Shown: positions 1-5,845, counted from the first letter of the stretch. The stretch: 9,400 nucleotides of DNA from Streptomyces violaceus (GCA_000715635.1 KL569129.1:6562-15961); one strand, 5' to 3'. Notes: a model not told the origin generated them from the letters alone. Program-made: numbers and translations.

Positions 1-387
1 CCCCAGCCGATGACGTCGCCCTGGAAACTCATCGACCGGCCACCGCGAGCGCGATCCGCACGGGACGGACTGCCCGGTAGCCGCCGTGGGTGAGGCCGCG
101 GTGGAAGCCGACCGTGACGCCGAGACCTGTGATCGTGTAGAGGACGAGGGCGATCACGATGTCGCCGGGATGGATGAGGCTCCCCCACAGCAACCAGCCG
201 GCCAGGCCGAGCGCCACGAACGGCAGAACGACGATCACCGCCGTCACCGTGACGTACAGCCGCTCACCGCCGTCGTGCGCGGGCGCCGGGCCGTCCGGCG
301 GGAAGGGGGACGTCCCGTCGTAGCCCTGGGCGGCGGGGCGGGGCCCGACGGTGTGACCGTCGTGGACGTGGTGGGACTGAGTGGCAT
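1..387 (-). pseudogene. Fatty-acid (acyl-CoA) desaturase, N-terminal part, frameshifted and cut by window edge
   Basis: Membrane-bound desaturases of this family put a double bond into a fatty acyl chain with a di-iron centre held by histidine boxes. Here a hydrophobic stretch (AVIVVLPFVALGLAGWLLWG) and the segment GVTVGFHRGLTH, containing the first histidine box HX4H, are seen on the minus strand, followed by RPVRIALAVAG. The frame then meets TGA at 31-29, but shifting by one base gives MSFQGDVIGW, the normal continuation of the family (AGS-MSFQGDVIGW). This implies a one-base loss near 32-37. At the 5' end an ideal ribosome site (GAGGA, 399-395) precedes ATG at 387, yet the coding frame (third positions nearly all G/C) is offset by one. 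ATG-GCC would restore it. A GTG at 247 could instead start an intact but short N-terminus. The rest of the gene lies outside the window. Family assignment is firm; true pseudogene versus sequencing indel cannot be decided here. Confidence 0.8.
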
Positions 388-693
388 ACGTGGTTCCTCG
401 GCCTGGATGCGGATGGCGCGGCCGGGGTCACGGGCTGCCCATGGGATGGGAGTCGCGAGGAGGGGCCGGACACCGGCTACGAAGCGCCTCGCTTTCTCCA
501 CCGTACTCCCGCACGCTCCGGGACGAGGCGGGCCGGAGCGCGTGGCGACCGCGTTGACACGGACCGTGGCCGGATGTTGACTGGCAGCACGGTGCAGGGC
601 CATGCCACCCCGGAACACACGGCGAGCATTCCGCCTTCCCGCCTCGCCCAGACCCCGCGGGAACCCACCTACCGGACAACAGTAAGGCCGGCC
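388..693. other. Divergent intergenic region between desaturase and csbD-like gene
   Basis: About 300 nt without a credible gene; long open frames here lack coding-like third-position bias. It must hold promoters for the minus-strand desaturase and the plus-strand csbD-like pair. I see one candidate plus-strand promoter (554-582) and no convincing minus-strand one. Confidence 0.5.
554..582 (+). promoter_or_regulatory. Candidate housekeeping promoter for the csbD-like pair
   Basis: TTGACA at 554-559, a perfect -35 hexamer, is followed after 17 nt by TTGACT at 577-582, a weak -10 match. The implied leader to the start codon at 694 would be about 105 nt. The -35 and spacing are good but the -10 is poor, so this is a candidate only. 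No SigB-like GTTT...GGGTA pair was found here, although CsbD is a SigB-regulated protein in Bacillus. Confidence 0.3.
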
Positions 694-885
694 ATGACCG
701 TTTCACGGACCATCAAGAACCAGGCGCAGACGATGCAGGGCAGGATCACGCAGGAGCTCGGCCGGGTCACCCGCAACAGGCGACTGCAGCGCCGAGGCAG
801 GACCGACCGGGTCTCCGGAAGCCTGAACCAGACCCTCGAGAAGGCCAAGGGCGCCTTCAGGCGGAACGGAAGCAGCCCCCGATGA
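694..885 (+). CDS. CsbD-like small stress protein, unusually basic
   Basis: A 63-residue protein with the layout of CsbD-family stress proteins: two amphipathic helical repeats (KNQAQTMQGRITQELGRVT and RVSGSLNQTLEKAKGAF) around a short turn. CsbD proteins are small, abundant general-stress proteins of unclear biochemical role; in Bacillus csbD belongs to the SigB regulon. The ATG at 694 is preceded by AGTAAGG (681-687) at a normal distance; a longer frame from 574 lacks this support. The stop overlaps the next start (ATGA at 882-885), so the two genes are probably translationally coupled. Composition is odd: about 13 Arg and 3 Lys against only 3 acidic residues, whereas family members are usually rich in Lys, Glu and Ala. 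This suggests nucleic-acid or membrane-surface contact (inference). Confidence 0.7.
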   Translation: MTVSRTIKNQAQTMQGRITQELGRVTRNRRLQRRGRTDRVSGSLNQTLEKAKGAFRRNGSSPR

Positions 886-1229
886 TGTACGACCAGAAAC
901 GCGCCCAGCAGCCCGCGGATCACACCCGGGGCCCCGCCGAGCGCCGTACCCCGGGCCCGGAGCCGCTGCTCCCGTCGGACGAACAGGACAAGATCGTCCA
1001 ACGCCTCCGGCACGCCCTCAACACCTTCGCCGACACTCCGCGTGAGGCGCTGGAAGAGGCCGAGAGCGCCTACGACGAAGCCACCGCCCAGCTCGTGAAC
1101 GCCCTCGCGGAACGGCGGCGTCTCCTGCGGGCCGGCTGGCAGGACCAGGACCCGGAGGCACAGTCCGATGGACCGCGGCTCGCGCTGAGGCAGTACCGGG
1201 AGATCACCCAGCGACTGCTCCACATCTAG
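882..1229 (+). CDS. Conserved-looking actinomycete hypothetical protein, 115 aa
   Basis: I do not recognise a named domain. Residues 1-32 are Pro/Arg-rich and probably disordered; residues 33-115 (from SDEQDKIVQRLRHALNTFA onward) are acidic/basic and helix-forming, with no membrane segment or signal peptide. The heptad-like pattern in EALEEAESAYDEATAQL suggests a helical hairpin or small coiled coil. The start ATG overlaps the stop of the csbD-like gene, so both are likely made from one mRNA in fixed ratio. Third-position GC is high throughout, supporting real coding. A hairpin just downstream (1236-1268) ends the unit. The role is unknown; the coupling only suggests it works with, or under the same conditions as, the csbD-like protein. 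Confidence 0.75.
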   Translation: MMYDQKRAQQPADHTRGPAERRTPGPEPLLPSDEQDKIVQRLRHALNTFADTPREALEEAESAYDEATAQLVNALAERRRLLRAGWQDQDPEAQSDGPRLALRQYREITQRLLHI

Positions 1230-1235
1230 GCAGCC

Positions 1236-1268
1236 ACTCCTCCGCGCCGCAGGGGAGCGCGGAGTAGT
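1236..1268 (+). terminator. Hairpin terminator after the csbD-like pair
   Basis: Inverted repeat: ACT-C-CTCCGCGC (1236-1247) pairs with GCGCGGAG-T-AGT (1257-1268), giving 11 pairs with one mismatch around a loop of about 9 nt. It begins 7 nt past the stop at 1229. There is no T-tract, which is common for Streptomyces terminators. Confidence 0.55.
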
Positions 1269-1336
1269 GTGTCCAGTACCGAGGGCATTTCGCACACCGG
1301 CTACCATGCCGGGTCGTTCTTGGCGAAAGATGAAAC

Positions 1337-1361
1337 CCGGGCCGCCGCAGAGGCGGCCCGG
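1337..1361 (+). promoter_or_regulatory. Strong hairpin directly upstream of the DUF5994 gene, touching its ribosome site
   Basis: CCGGGCCGCC (1337-1346) and GGCGGCCCGG (1352-1361) form a perfect 10-pair GC stem with a 5-nt loop. It ends 15 nt before the ATG at 1377. The only good Shine-Dalgarno match, GGAG (1360-1363), has its first two bases in the stem, so folding could limit ribosome entry. It could alternatively be a terminator or a transcript-stabilising structure; there is no T-tract. Confidence 0.5.
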
Positions 1362-1376
1362 AGACGGGTCCGCATC

Positions 1377-1967
1377 ATGTCGGCGACCTTGCTTCCGCCC
1401 CTGCCGCACCCCGAGCCCGTCGCAGCCCCGGCCGCGCGTCTCGCCCTGAAGACCGACGGCACCTCCCGTGGACTCCTGGACGGTGCCTGGTGGCCCCGCT
1501 CCCGGGATCTGCTGAGCGAACTGCCGGCACTGACCGACGTGTTGGACCCCTTGTGGGGCCGCATCACCCGCATCGCCGTCAACCCGGAGCACTGGCCGGT
1601 CATCCCCCGCAAGGTTCCCGTGGACGGCCACATCGTCAAGGTCGGCTGGTTCACCCCGGAAATCGACCCGCACAAGCTGCTGCTGCTCTCCTACGGCACC
1701 GGCCGTTGGGACCTGCTGGTCATCCCGCCCGAGACCGGCGCGGAGTCGGCGGCCCGTCTGATGGCTGCCGCGTCCGACTACGACGGCCCGCCGCTGACTG
1801 CGAGCGCGTTCATCGCCGCGGACCACGCCCGTCACGGCGTCTCCGCGGCCGACGTGCCACTGGCACCGGACGAGGCGTGGGAGTACGAGGGCGGCGCCTC
1901 GGCGGTGTCCGCGGCGGTTCCGGAACAGACTGGTCCGCCCGGTCGACCAGTCGGGTCAGCCGCCTGA
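1377..1967 (+). CDS. DUF5994 family protein
   Basis: A 196-residue soluble protein matching the DUF5994 pattern of actinomycetes: RLALKTDGTSRGLLDGAWWP, then LLSELPALTDVLDPLWG, the core VDGHIVKVGWF, and LLLLSYGTGRWDLLVIPP. These are the conserved Trp/Gly-rich blocks of the family, at about residues 20-125; the C-terminus is variable and Ala/Gly-rich. The family's biochemical role is unknown. I chose ATG 1377 because the conserved body begins about 20 residues later. A GTG at 1269 would add 36 residues encoded across the hairpin at 1337-1361, which is less likely. The next gene starts 24 nt after the stop, so the two may be cotranscribed. DUF5994 genes often sit near stress and regulatory genes in Streptomyces (family knowledge, not shown by this sequence). 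Confidence 0.8.
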   Translation: MSATLLPPLPHPEPVAAPAARLALKTDGTSRGLLDGAWWPRSRDLLSELPALTDVLDPLWGRITRIAVNPEHWPVIPRKVPVDGHIVKVGWFTPEIDPHKLLLLSYGTGRWDLLVIPPETGAESAARLMAAASDYDGPPLTASAFIAADHARHGVSAADVPLAPDEAWEYEGGASAVSAAVPEQTGPPGRPVGSAA

Positions 1968-1991
1968 CCGTCGGTATGTGAGGTGGCCGCC

Positions 1992-2618
1992 ATGAACGCC
2001 TTCCTGACGGCCGCCGCCTTCGTGGTTCTCATCGCAGGGGCGGCATACGTGATCCACCGGCTCAACATCCAGCACGCCGACAGAATCGCCGTGCACCGGT
2101 ACAGCGCCCCCCTGCCCGGCCGCCGCGGCCGCGGCACCCCGCAGCCGCCGGTGGGACCAGACCGGTCCGAGTCGCCACCACGGGCGAACGGCGTGACCAC
2201 CGCGACGGGGGCCGCGGCCGGTTCCCACCGCGGCGCCGCCGCAGCCGTACGTCGCCGGTCCTATGACTGTGCGAGGAGCGGGCCGGGTCCCATGAACCGA
2301 GGCGTCATGACTCTTCCGCAGCTGAACATCTACCGGCACGACCGGGGCAGGCGAGCACTGATCACCCTGGCCGGTGAGATCGACCCGGTCACCGCGCCCC
2401 AGGTGCGAACCGCTCTGGAGCGGTGCCTGAGTGACGGCATCACCACCATCGACGTGGATCTGACCGCCGTCGGCCTCTGCGACAGCAGCGGCCTGAGCGT
2501 CTTCCTCGATGCGTCGCGGCACGCCGCCGAGTCCCACGCGTCCCTGCGACTGCACCACCCGTCCCCGCAGACCGCACGACTCCTCACGGACAGCGGCTCC
2601 GATCTTCTGCTCCTGTGA
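1992..2618 (+). CDS. STAS-domain anti-sigma-factor antagonist, possibly membrane-anchored (copy 1)
   Basis: STAS proteins of the SpoIIAA/RsbV type bind an anti-sigma kinase and are switched off by phosphorylation of a Ser. Residues about 106-208 are a complete STAS domain: ALITLAGEID, TIDVDLTAV, then LCDSSGLSVFL with the D-S-S-G phospho-acceptor motif intact, and LRLHHP. Residues 1-23 (MNAFLTAAAFVVLIAGAAYV) form one transmembrane helix, followed by a Pro/Arg/Ala-rich linker of about 80 residues. ATG 1992 has AGGTGG (1981-1986) at a good distance. A second start at ATG 2307, with GAGG four bases upstream, would give a free 103-residue STAS protein. The same 16-nt start context recurs at the second STAS gene, which has no anchor, so internal initiation or two separate genes is a real possibility. 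It lies 24 nt after DUF5994 and ends at a hairpin. Confidence 0.7.
   Translation: MNAFLTAAAFVVLIAGAAYVIHRLNIQHADRIAVHRYSAPLPGRRGRGTPQPPVGPDRSESPPRANGVTTATGAAAGSHRGAAAAVRRRSYDCARSGPGPMNRGVMTLPQLNIYRHDRGRRALITLAGEIDPVTAPQVRTALERCLSDGITTIDVDLTAVGLCDSSGLSVFLDASRHAAESHASLRLHHPSPQTARLLTDSGSDLLLL
2294..2309 (+). promoter_or_regulatory. Internal ribosome site and start of STAS copy 1, duplicated at 3125-3140
   Basis: GAACCGAGGCGTCATG occurs here and is identical at 3125-3140, covering the Shine-Dalgarno core GAGG, a 4-nt spacer and the ATG of each STAS domain. Conservation of this context in both paralogs argues that the free STAS domain can be started here. Confidence 0.5.
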
Positions 2619-2619
2619 G

Positions 2620-2659
2620 GGCTCTGGGAGAGAGGTGGTGCACAACGGGACCCAGAGCC
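2620..2659 (+). terminator. Hairpin terminator after STAS copy 1
   Basis: GGCTCTGGG (2620-2628) and CCCAGAGCC (2651-2659) are perfect 9-nt complementary arms around a 22-nt loop, starting 2 nt after the stop. No T-tract follows. The position suggests that it ends the DUF5994-STAS unit. Confidence 0.5.
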
Positions 2660-3137
2660 ATCTGTTCCGATCGTGCGAGCCGACAACCACACGACCGGCT
2701 CCGCCATGCGAGCCACCTCCTGGGGCGGTGCACGAGGTGCCGCACTCTGGCGGCCGTCATGAGTGCTTTCTGTCCAACTGCAATTGCGATGCCTCGGACA
2801 TGCGCGAGCCACCGCGTCTTTTGCACCGTCCATATCCTGGGATTGGGCTGCTTCGGACCGCCGGTCACACGACGCGAGGACTACGCTGCTGTGTAGACGT
2901 CCCAGACCCCGGCGGCATGCTGTTGCTGAACACAGATGGCTGCGGGGTGCGGACTCTTCGCCTGTCACCCGGCGCCTCCCTGGAGAGAACTGGGCGGGTC
3001 CATGTCCTGCTGCGCAGGCTGTCGGACCGGCCGCTGCTCTCCTCCGCCGAAAGTACGCCCCTGCCGGGAGCGCGCCCAGGGGGCCGGAACTCCGGCTCAC
3101 CGTGCCGCTGCCGGATGGTCTTCCGAACCGAGGCGTC
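2660..3137. other. Gene-poor gap between the STAS paralogs
   Basis: About 480 nt with no convincing coding region on either strand: the open frames have scrambled third-position composition, many Cys/Arg/His codons and no recognisable motif. GC looks lower than in the flanking genes. It must supply the promoter for the downstream STAS-GNAT-ANTAR run, but I could not pick a clear -35/-10 pair. It may contain the decayed remains of a gene lost or displaced when the STAS pair formed. Confidence 0.45.
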
Positions 3138-3563
3138 ATGCCCCTCTCACAGCTCACCGCCCACCGCCATGACCAAAGGAAACAGGCGCTGATCACCCTG
3201 TCCGGTGAGATCGACCTCGAATCCGCGCCGTTGGTGCGCGAGTCCCTGGAACGGTGCCTGCGGGACGGTATCCGCACCATCGACGTCGACCTCACCCCCG
3301 TCACCTTCTGCGACTGCAGCGGACTCAGCGCATTCCTCCACGCTGCGCAGCAGACCACCGTGGCCGGTGGGACCCTGCGACTGCACCATCCGCCGACGAC
3401 ACTGGCTCGGATTCTCGACCTGGCCAGCTGCGGGTTCCTGCTCCTCGGCCTTCCGTTCGACCACCTGCCATCTCCTCTCGGCGACACCCCGGCCGCGCCC
3501 CGTCCAGCCCCGCCGCACCTGTCTGTCACGCTTGCGCCTGTTCTCTCGGGTGATGTGCGATGA
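3138..3563 (+). CDS. STAS-domain protein (copy 2) with Cys at the phospho-acceptor position
   Basis: A 141-residue paralog of the upstream STAS protein. The STAS fold spans residues 1-103: ALITLSGEID, RTIDVDLTPV, FCDCSGLSAFL, LRLHHP. In SpoIIAA/RsbV proteins the Ser right after the conserved Asp is phosphorylated by the anti-sigma kinase. Here that residue is Cys60 (TGC at 3315-3317), while copy 1 has Ser (AGC), a single-base difference; Ser61 remains. If Ser61 cannot substitute, the protein could not be inactivated by phosphorylation and might act as a constitutive antagonist. Residues 104-141 are a Pro/Ala-rich tail not seen in copy 1. ATG 3138 has GAGG upstream in the duplicated start context; longer in-frame starts read through non-coding-like sequence. 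The stop overlaps the GNAT start (ATGA, 3560-3563), indicating translational coupling. Confidence 0.8.
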   Translation: MPLSQLTAHRHDQRKQALITLSGEIDLESAPLVRESLERCLRDGIRTIDVDLTPVTFCDCSGLSAFLHAAQQTTVAGGTLRLHHPPTTLARILDLASCGFLLLGLPFDHLPSPLGDTPAAPRPAPPHLSVTLAPVLSGDVR

Positions 3564-4234
3564 CGGCCGAACCCGGGCGGGGACAGCCACGGAAGGCAGG
3601 GGACGGCGAGCCGCCCGCCGTGGCTCCGGCGCGGTTGCGTCGGCTGAGCCGTTGGCTGGTGGAAGGCCTGCGTGAGGATCTGGTGGCTCTGTATGTGGAG
3701 TCCCGCGCAACGCCGCCGGGTGATCCATACCGCCGTCCCAGCCGCCAGAACTTCCCGAACCGTCTCACCGTGGACATGCGCCGACCGGGATTCGCCATGG
3801 TGATCGCCGAGACGGACAGCCTGATGGGATGCGCCTTCGGATTCCCGGTAGGCGGCGACGGCTCCTGGTGGCTCGGCTTCGATGGAGCACTGCCGCGCAG
3901 CATCGAGCAACTCACGGAGTCCGGCAACGCCTTCGCGTTCGCCGCCATCCTGATCCGGCCGCACCCCGGGGACCGGGAACTCGCCCGCCGTGTGCAGGAA
4001 CGGCTGCTGACCGACCATCAGGCATCGCTCAGCACCACCCTGGTGGACCGGGCCGATCGCCCAACCCTGGCTGCACTCCACTCCTGGGGGTGGCTGGACA
4101 TCGGAGAGCTTCGCAGGCCGGCGGGCGCCACCACATTCCGCGCGCTGGTACTTCCCTTCGGGGAACGCACCACGGCGAGGCTGGAGGGCCTTGTCACGAT
4201 GCCCGGAGACGGTGGCCCCAGTGGGGCCGGATAG
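3560..4234 (+). CDS. GNAT-like N-acetyltransferase domain protein
   Basis: A 224-residue protein with features of the GNAT fold, which transfers acetyl groups from acetyl-CoA. AMVIAETDSLMGCAFGFPV (about residues 79-97) resembles strands beta2-beta3. AAILIRPHPGDRELARRVQERLL (about 128-150) corresponds to motif A, in which a P-loop-like turn precedes the CoA-binding helix, although the usual Q/R-x-x-G-x-G/A is poorly kept (RPHPGDRELA). ADRPTLAALHSWGWLDIGE (about 165-183) resembles motif B. The substrate is unknown. The degenerate motif A leaves open that it no longer binds CoA. It is coupled to STAS copy 2 by a 4-nt overlap, and its 3' end overlaps the next gene, so it belongs to the same regulatory operon. 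No membrane segment or signal peptide was seen. A role in modifying a partner of this signalling set is inference only. Confidence 0.65.
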   Translation: MTAEPGRGQPRKAGDGEPPAVAPARLRRLSRWLVEGLREDLVALYVESRATPPGDPYRRPSRQNFPNRLTVDMRRPGFAMVIAETDSLMGCAFGFPVGGDGSWWLGFDGALPRSIEQLTESGNAFAFAAILIRPHPGDRELARRVQERLLTDHQASLSTTLVDRADRPTLAALHSWGWLDIGELRRPAGATTFRALVLPFGERTTARLEGLVTMPGDGGPSGAG

Positions 4235-4982
4235 GCGGTCGACCCGCATTCGGATGCTGGTGGCCGAGCAGGCGGTCCGACGAGGTGCCCGGGTGAGTGT
4301 CGTGGACGTATGCACCGCGGCCGTGGCCGCGCTGCCGGTCGGCGGGGCCGGGCTGTCGGCGATGTCCCCGACCACGCCGAGCCATCCGTTGTGCAGCACC
4401 GACGACATCAGCGAGCAACTGGAAGAGCTCCAGCTCACGCTGGGCGAGGGGCCCTGCGTGGACGCCTTTGTACGCGGCTCGGCCGTCCTGACACCCGATC
4501 TGCTCACCACTGAACTTCAGGATCACTGGGCCGTGTTCGCCGACGCGGCCCTGGAAGCTGGAGCCCGCGCGGTGTTCTCGCTCCCCCTGCAGAAGGGAGC
4601 GATCAGCCCGGGAGTTCTGGACCTGTACGCCAACATTCCGACCGAACTGGACACGGAGGAACTGGCCGACGCACTGGCGTTCGCCGATCTCGCGACGCTT
4701 CTCCTACTCGACACAAGGATCGACGAGACGGGCGCGCCGACCGGCGGGCCTATGGCGGACCGCGGCTTCGAGGACCTGGGCGCATACCGAGCGGAGATCG
4801 ACCAGGCCAGCGGGATGCTCACGGCTCAGCTCGGAGTCGGCATCGAAGAAGCCTTCGTGCGGCTCCGCGCCCACGCCTATGCGCAGGGACGCCGGCTCGC
4901 GGACGTGGCCGCCGACGTGGTGGCCCGACGGCTTCGTTTCTCCCCGGACGCGGAGCCCGATCAGGCCGAGGAGGAAACCTGA
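4221..4982 (+). CDS. GAF-ANTAR transcription antiterminator (first of two)
   Basis: Predicted one-component regulator: a GAF-like sensor fused to an ANTAR RNA-binding domain, a class that acts by remodelling terminator hairpins in target mRNA leaders. The GAF-like part (about residues 20-170) includes ALPVGGAGLSAM, EELQLTLGEGPCVDAF and VLTPDL. The ANTAR part (about 190-240) shows EIDQASGMLTAQLGVGIEEA, then FVRLRAHAYAQGRRLADVAA and DVVARRL, matching the family's helical signature. The start is uncertain: GTG 4221 has GGAG at 4205-4208, GTG 4212 and TTG 4191 are alternatives, and ATG 4254 lies just before the conserved body. GTG 4221 gives 253 residues and a 14-nt overlap with the GNAT gene, consistent with an operon. 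The signal sensed is unknown. Confidence 0.85.
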   Translation: MGPDRRSTRIRMLVAEQAVRRGARVSVVDVCTAAVAALPVGGAGLSAMSPTTPSHPLCSTDDISEQLEELQLTLGEGPCVDAFVRGSAVLTPDLLTTELQDHWAVFADAALEAGARAVFSLPLQKGAISPGVLDLYANIPTELDTEELADALAFADLATLLLLDTRIDETGAPTGGPMADRGFEDLGAYRAEIDQASGMLTAQLGVGIEEAFVRLRAHAYAQGRRLADVAADVVARRLRFSPDAEPDQAEEET

Positions 4983-5060
4983 CGTTCGGTCCCGGCCGAG
5001 GAACGTGCCGTACTTCCCGCCTCTTCGGGCAGGGACTAGTCTCAATCGAGGGTGCCCACG

Positions 5061-5777
5061 ATGGACCAACAGCTTCTGGCCAAGACCTTCGTCGAGCTGG
5101 CCGACAATCTGGTCGCCGACTTCGACCTCATCGATTTCCTGCGCCTGCTGACCGACCGCTGCGTCGGCATGCTCGACGCGAGCGCCGCCGGGGTGCTGCT
5201 CGCCGACCGGGACGGCAAACTCCGCGTCATGGCCGCCTCCGACGAACGGGTGCGCCTGCTGGAGCTCTTCCAGCTCCAGAACGACGAAGGCCCCTGCCTC
5301 GAATGCTTCCGTACCGGCGTACCGGTGATCGTCCCCGACCTCGGCACGGCGACCGCCCGCTGGCCGCGCTTCGCGGTGGCGGCCCAGGGCAGCGGGTTCG
5401 GGGCAGTCCAGGCCCTGCCCATGCGTTTGCGGGACGAGATCGTCGGCGCCCTGAACCTCTTCCGCACCGCCACCGGCCCCTTCGACCCGGCAGCCACACC
5501 CGTCGCCCAGGCCCTGGCCGACGTCGCCACCATCAGCCTGCTGCAACAACGCACCGCTCAGCGCAGCACGGTGCTCAACGAACAGCTACAGACGGCGCTG
5601 AACAGCCGGGTACTGATCGAACAGGCCAAGGGAAAGCTCGCCGAACGCCAGGGCATCGACATGGAGCAGGCGTTCACCGCGCTGCGCGGCTACGCCCGCG
5701 CCCACAACCGGCGCCTGGCCGATGTGGCCCGCGCCCTGATCGACAGCTCCGAACCCCTCACCGGCCTGGGGTCCTGA
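5061..5777 (+). CDS. GAF-ANTAR transcription antiterminator (second of two)
   Basis: A 238-residue protein. The GAF domain (about residues 10-145) carries FVELADNLVADFDLIDFL, ASAAGVLLADRDGKL, NDEGPCLECF and VIVPDL, then GFGAVQALPMRLRDEIVGAL. The ANTAR domain (about 170-228) shows ALNSRVLIEQAKGKLAERQG, then MEQAFTALRGYARAHNRRLA and DVARALID, a near-consensus ANTAR sequence. Expected to bind RNA and prevent termination in response to a ligand or redox cue at the GAF domain. ATG 5061 is chosen because GAGGG (5048-5052) lies 8 nt upstream; a GTG at 5052 overlaps that site. It lies 78 nt downstream of the other GAF-ANTAR gene and is clearly diverged from it, especially in the GAF part, so this is an old or independent pairing, not a recent duplication. 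Confidence 0.9.
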   Translation: MDQQLLAKTFVELADNLVADFDLIDFLRLLTDRCVGMLDASAAGVLLADRDGKLRVMAASDERVRLLELFQLQNDEGPCLECFRTGVPVIVPDLGTATARWPRFAVAAQGSGFGAVQALPMRLRDEIVGALNLFRTATGPFDPAATPVAQALADVATISLLQQRTAQRSTVLNEQLQTALNSRVLIEQAKGKLAERQGIDMEQAFTALRGYARAHNRRLADVARALIDSSEPLTGLGS

Positions 5778-5845
5778 CCCATGCCTTGCCGGAGCCCGCT
5801 ACTGCTCTGCACCGTCCTCGATCAGACGGCACTGGAGTTCCGGTC

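Larger units (their letters stand above)
2307..3563 (+). repeat. Diverged duplication: two STAS paralogs in direct orientation
   Basis: The STAS domains at 2307-2618 and 3138-3563 align without gaps over about 103 residues, with roughly half identical by eye. Shared blocks include ALITL, GEID, LERCL, DGI, TIDVDLT and LRLHHP. The homology extends 13 nt upstream of both ATGs. Copy 2 has a 38-residue C-terminal extension absent from copy 1. This is an old tandem duplication rather than a recent one. Confidence 0.7.

Noticed and set aside
669..1835. Long minus-strand open frame opposite the csbD-like, orphan and DUF5994 genes
   Set aside because: Antisense shadow of three well-supported plus-strand genes; no motif, and long antisense frames are expected in high-GC DNA.
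2330..4510. 726-codon minus-strand open frame across both STAS genes, the GNAT gene and the start of the ANTAR gene
   Set aside because: Its content is low-complexity Arg/Ser/Pro, and it crosses clear plus-strand domains. High-GC artefact.
4983..5060. Possible ANTAR target RNA in the leader of the second GAF-ANTAR gene (CCCG, 6-nt loop, CGGG at 5016-5029)
   Set aside because: The stem has only 4 pairs and the loop CCTCTT lacks A at position 1 and G at position 4; no second hexaloop hairpin nearby.
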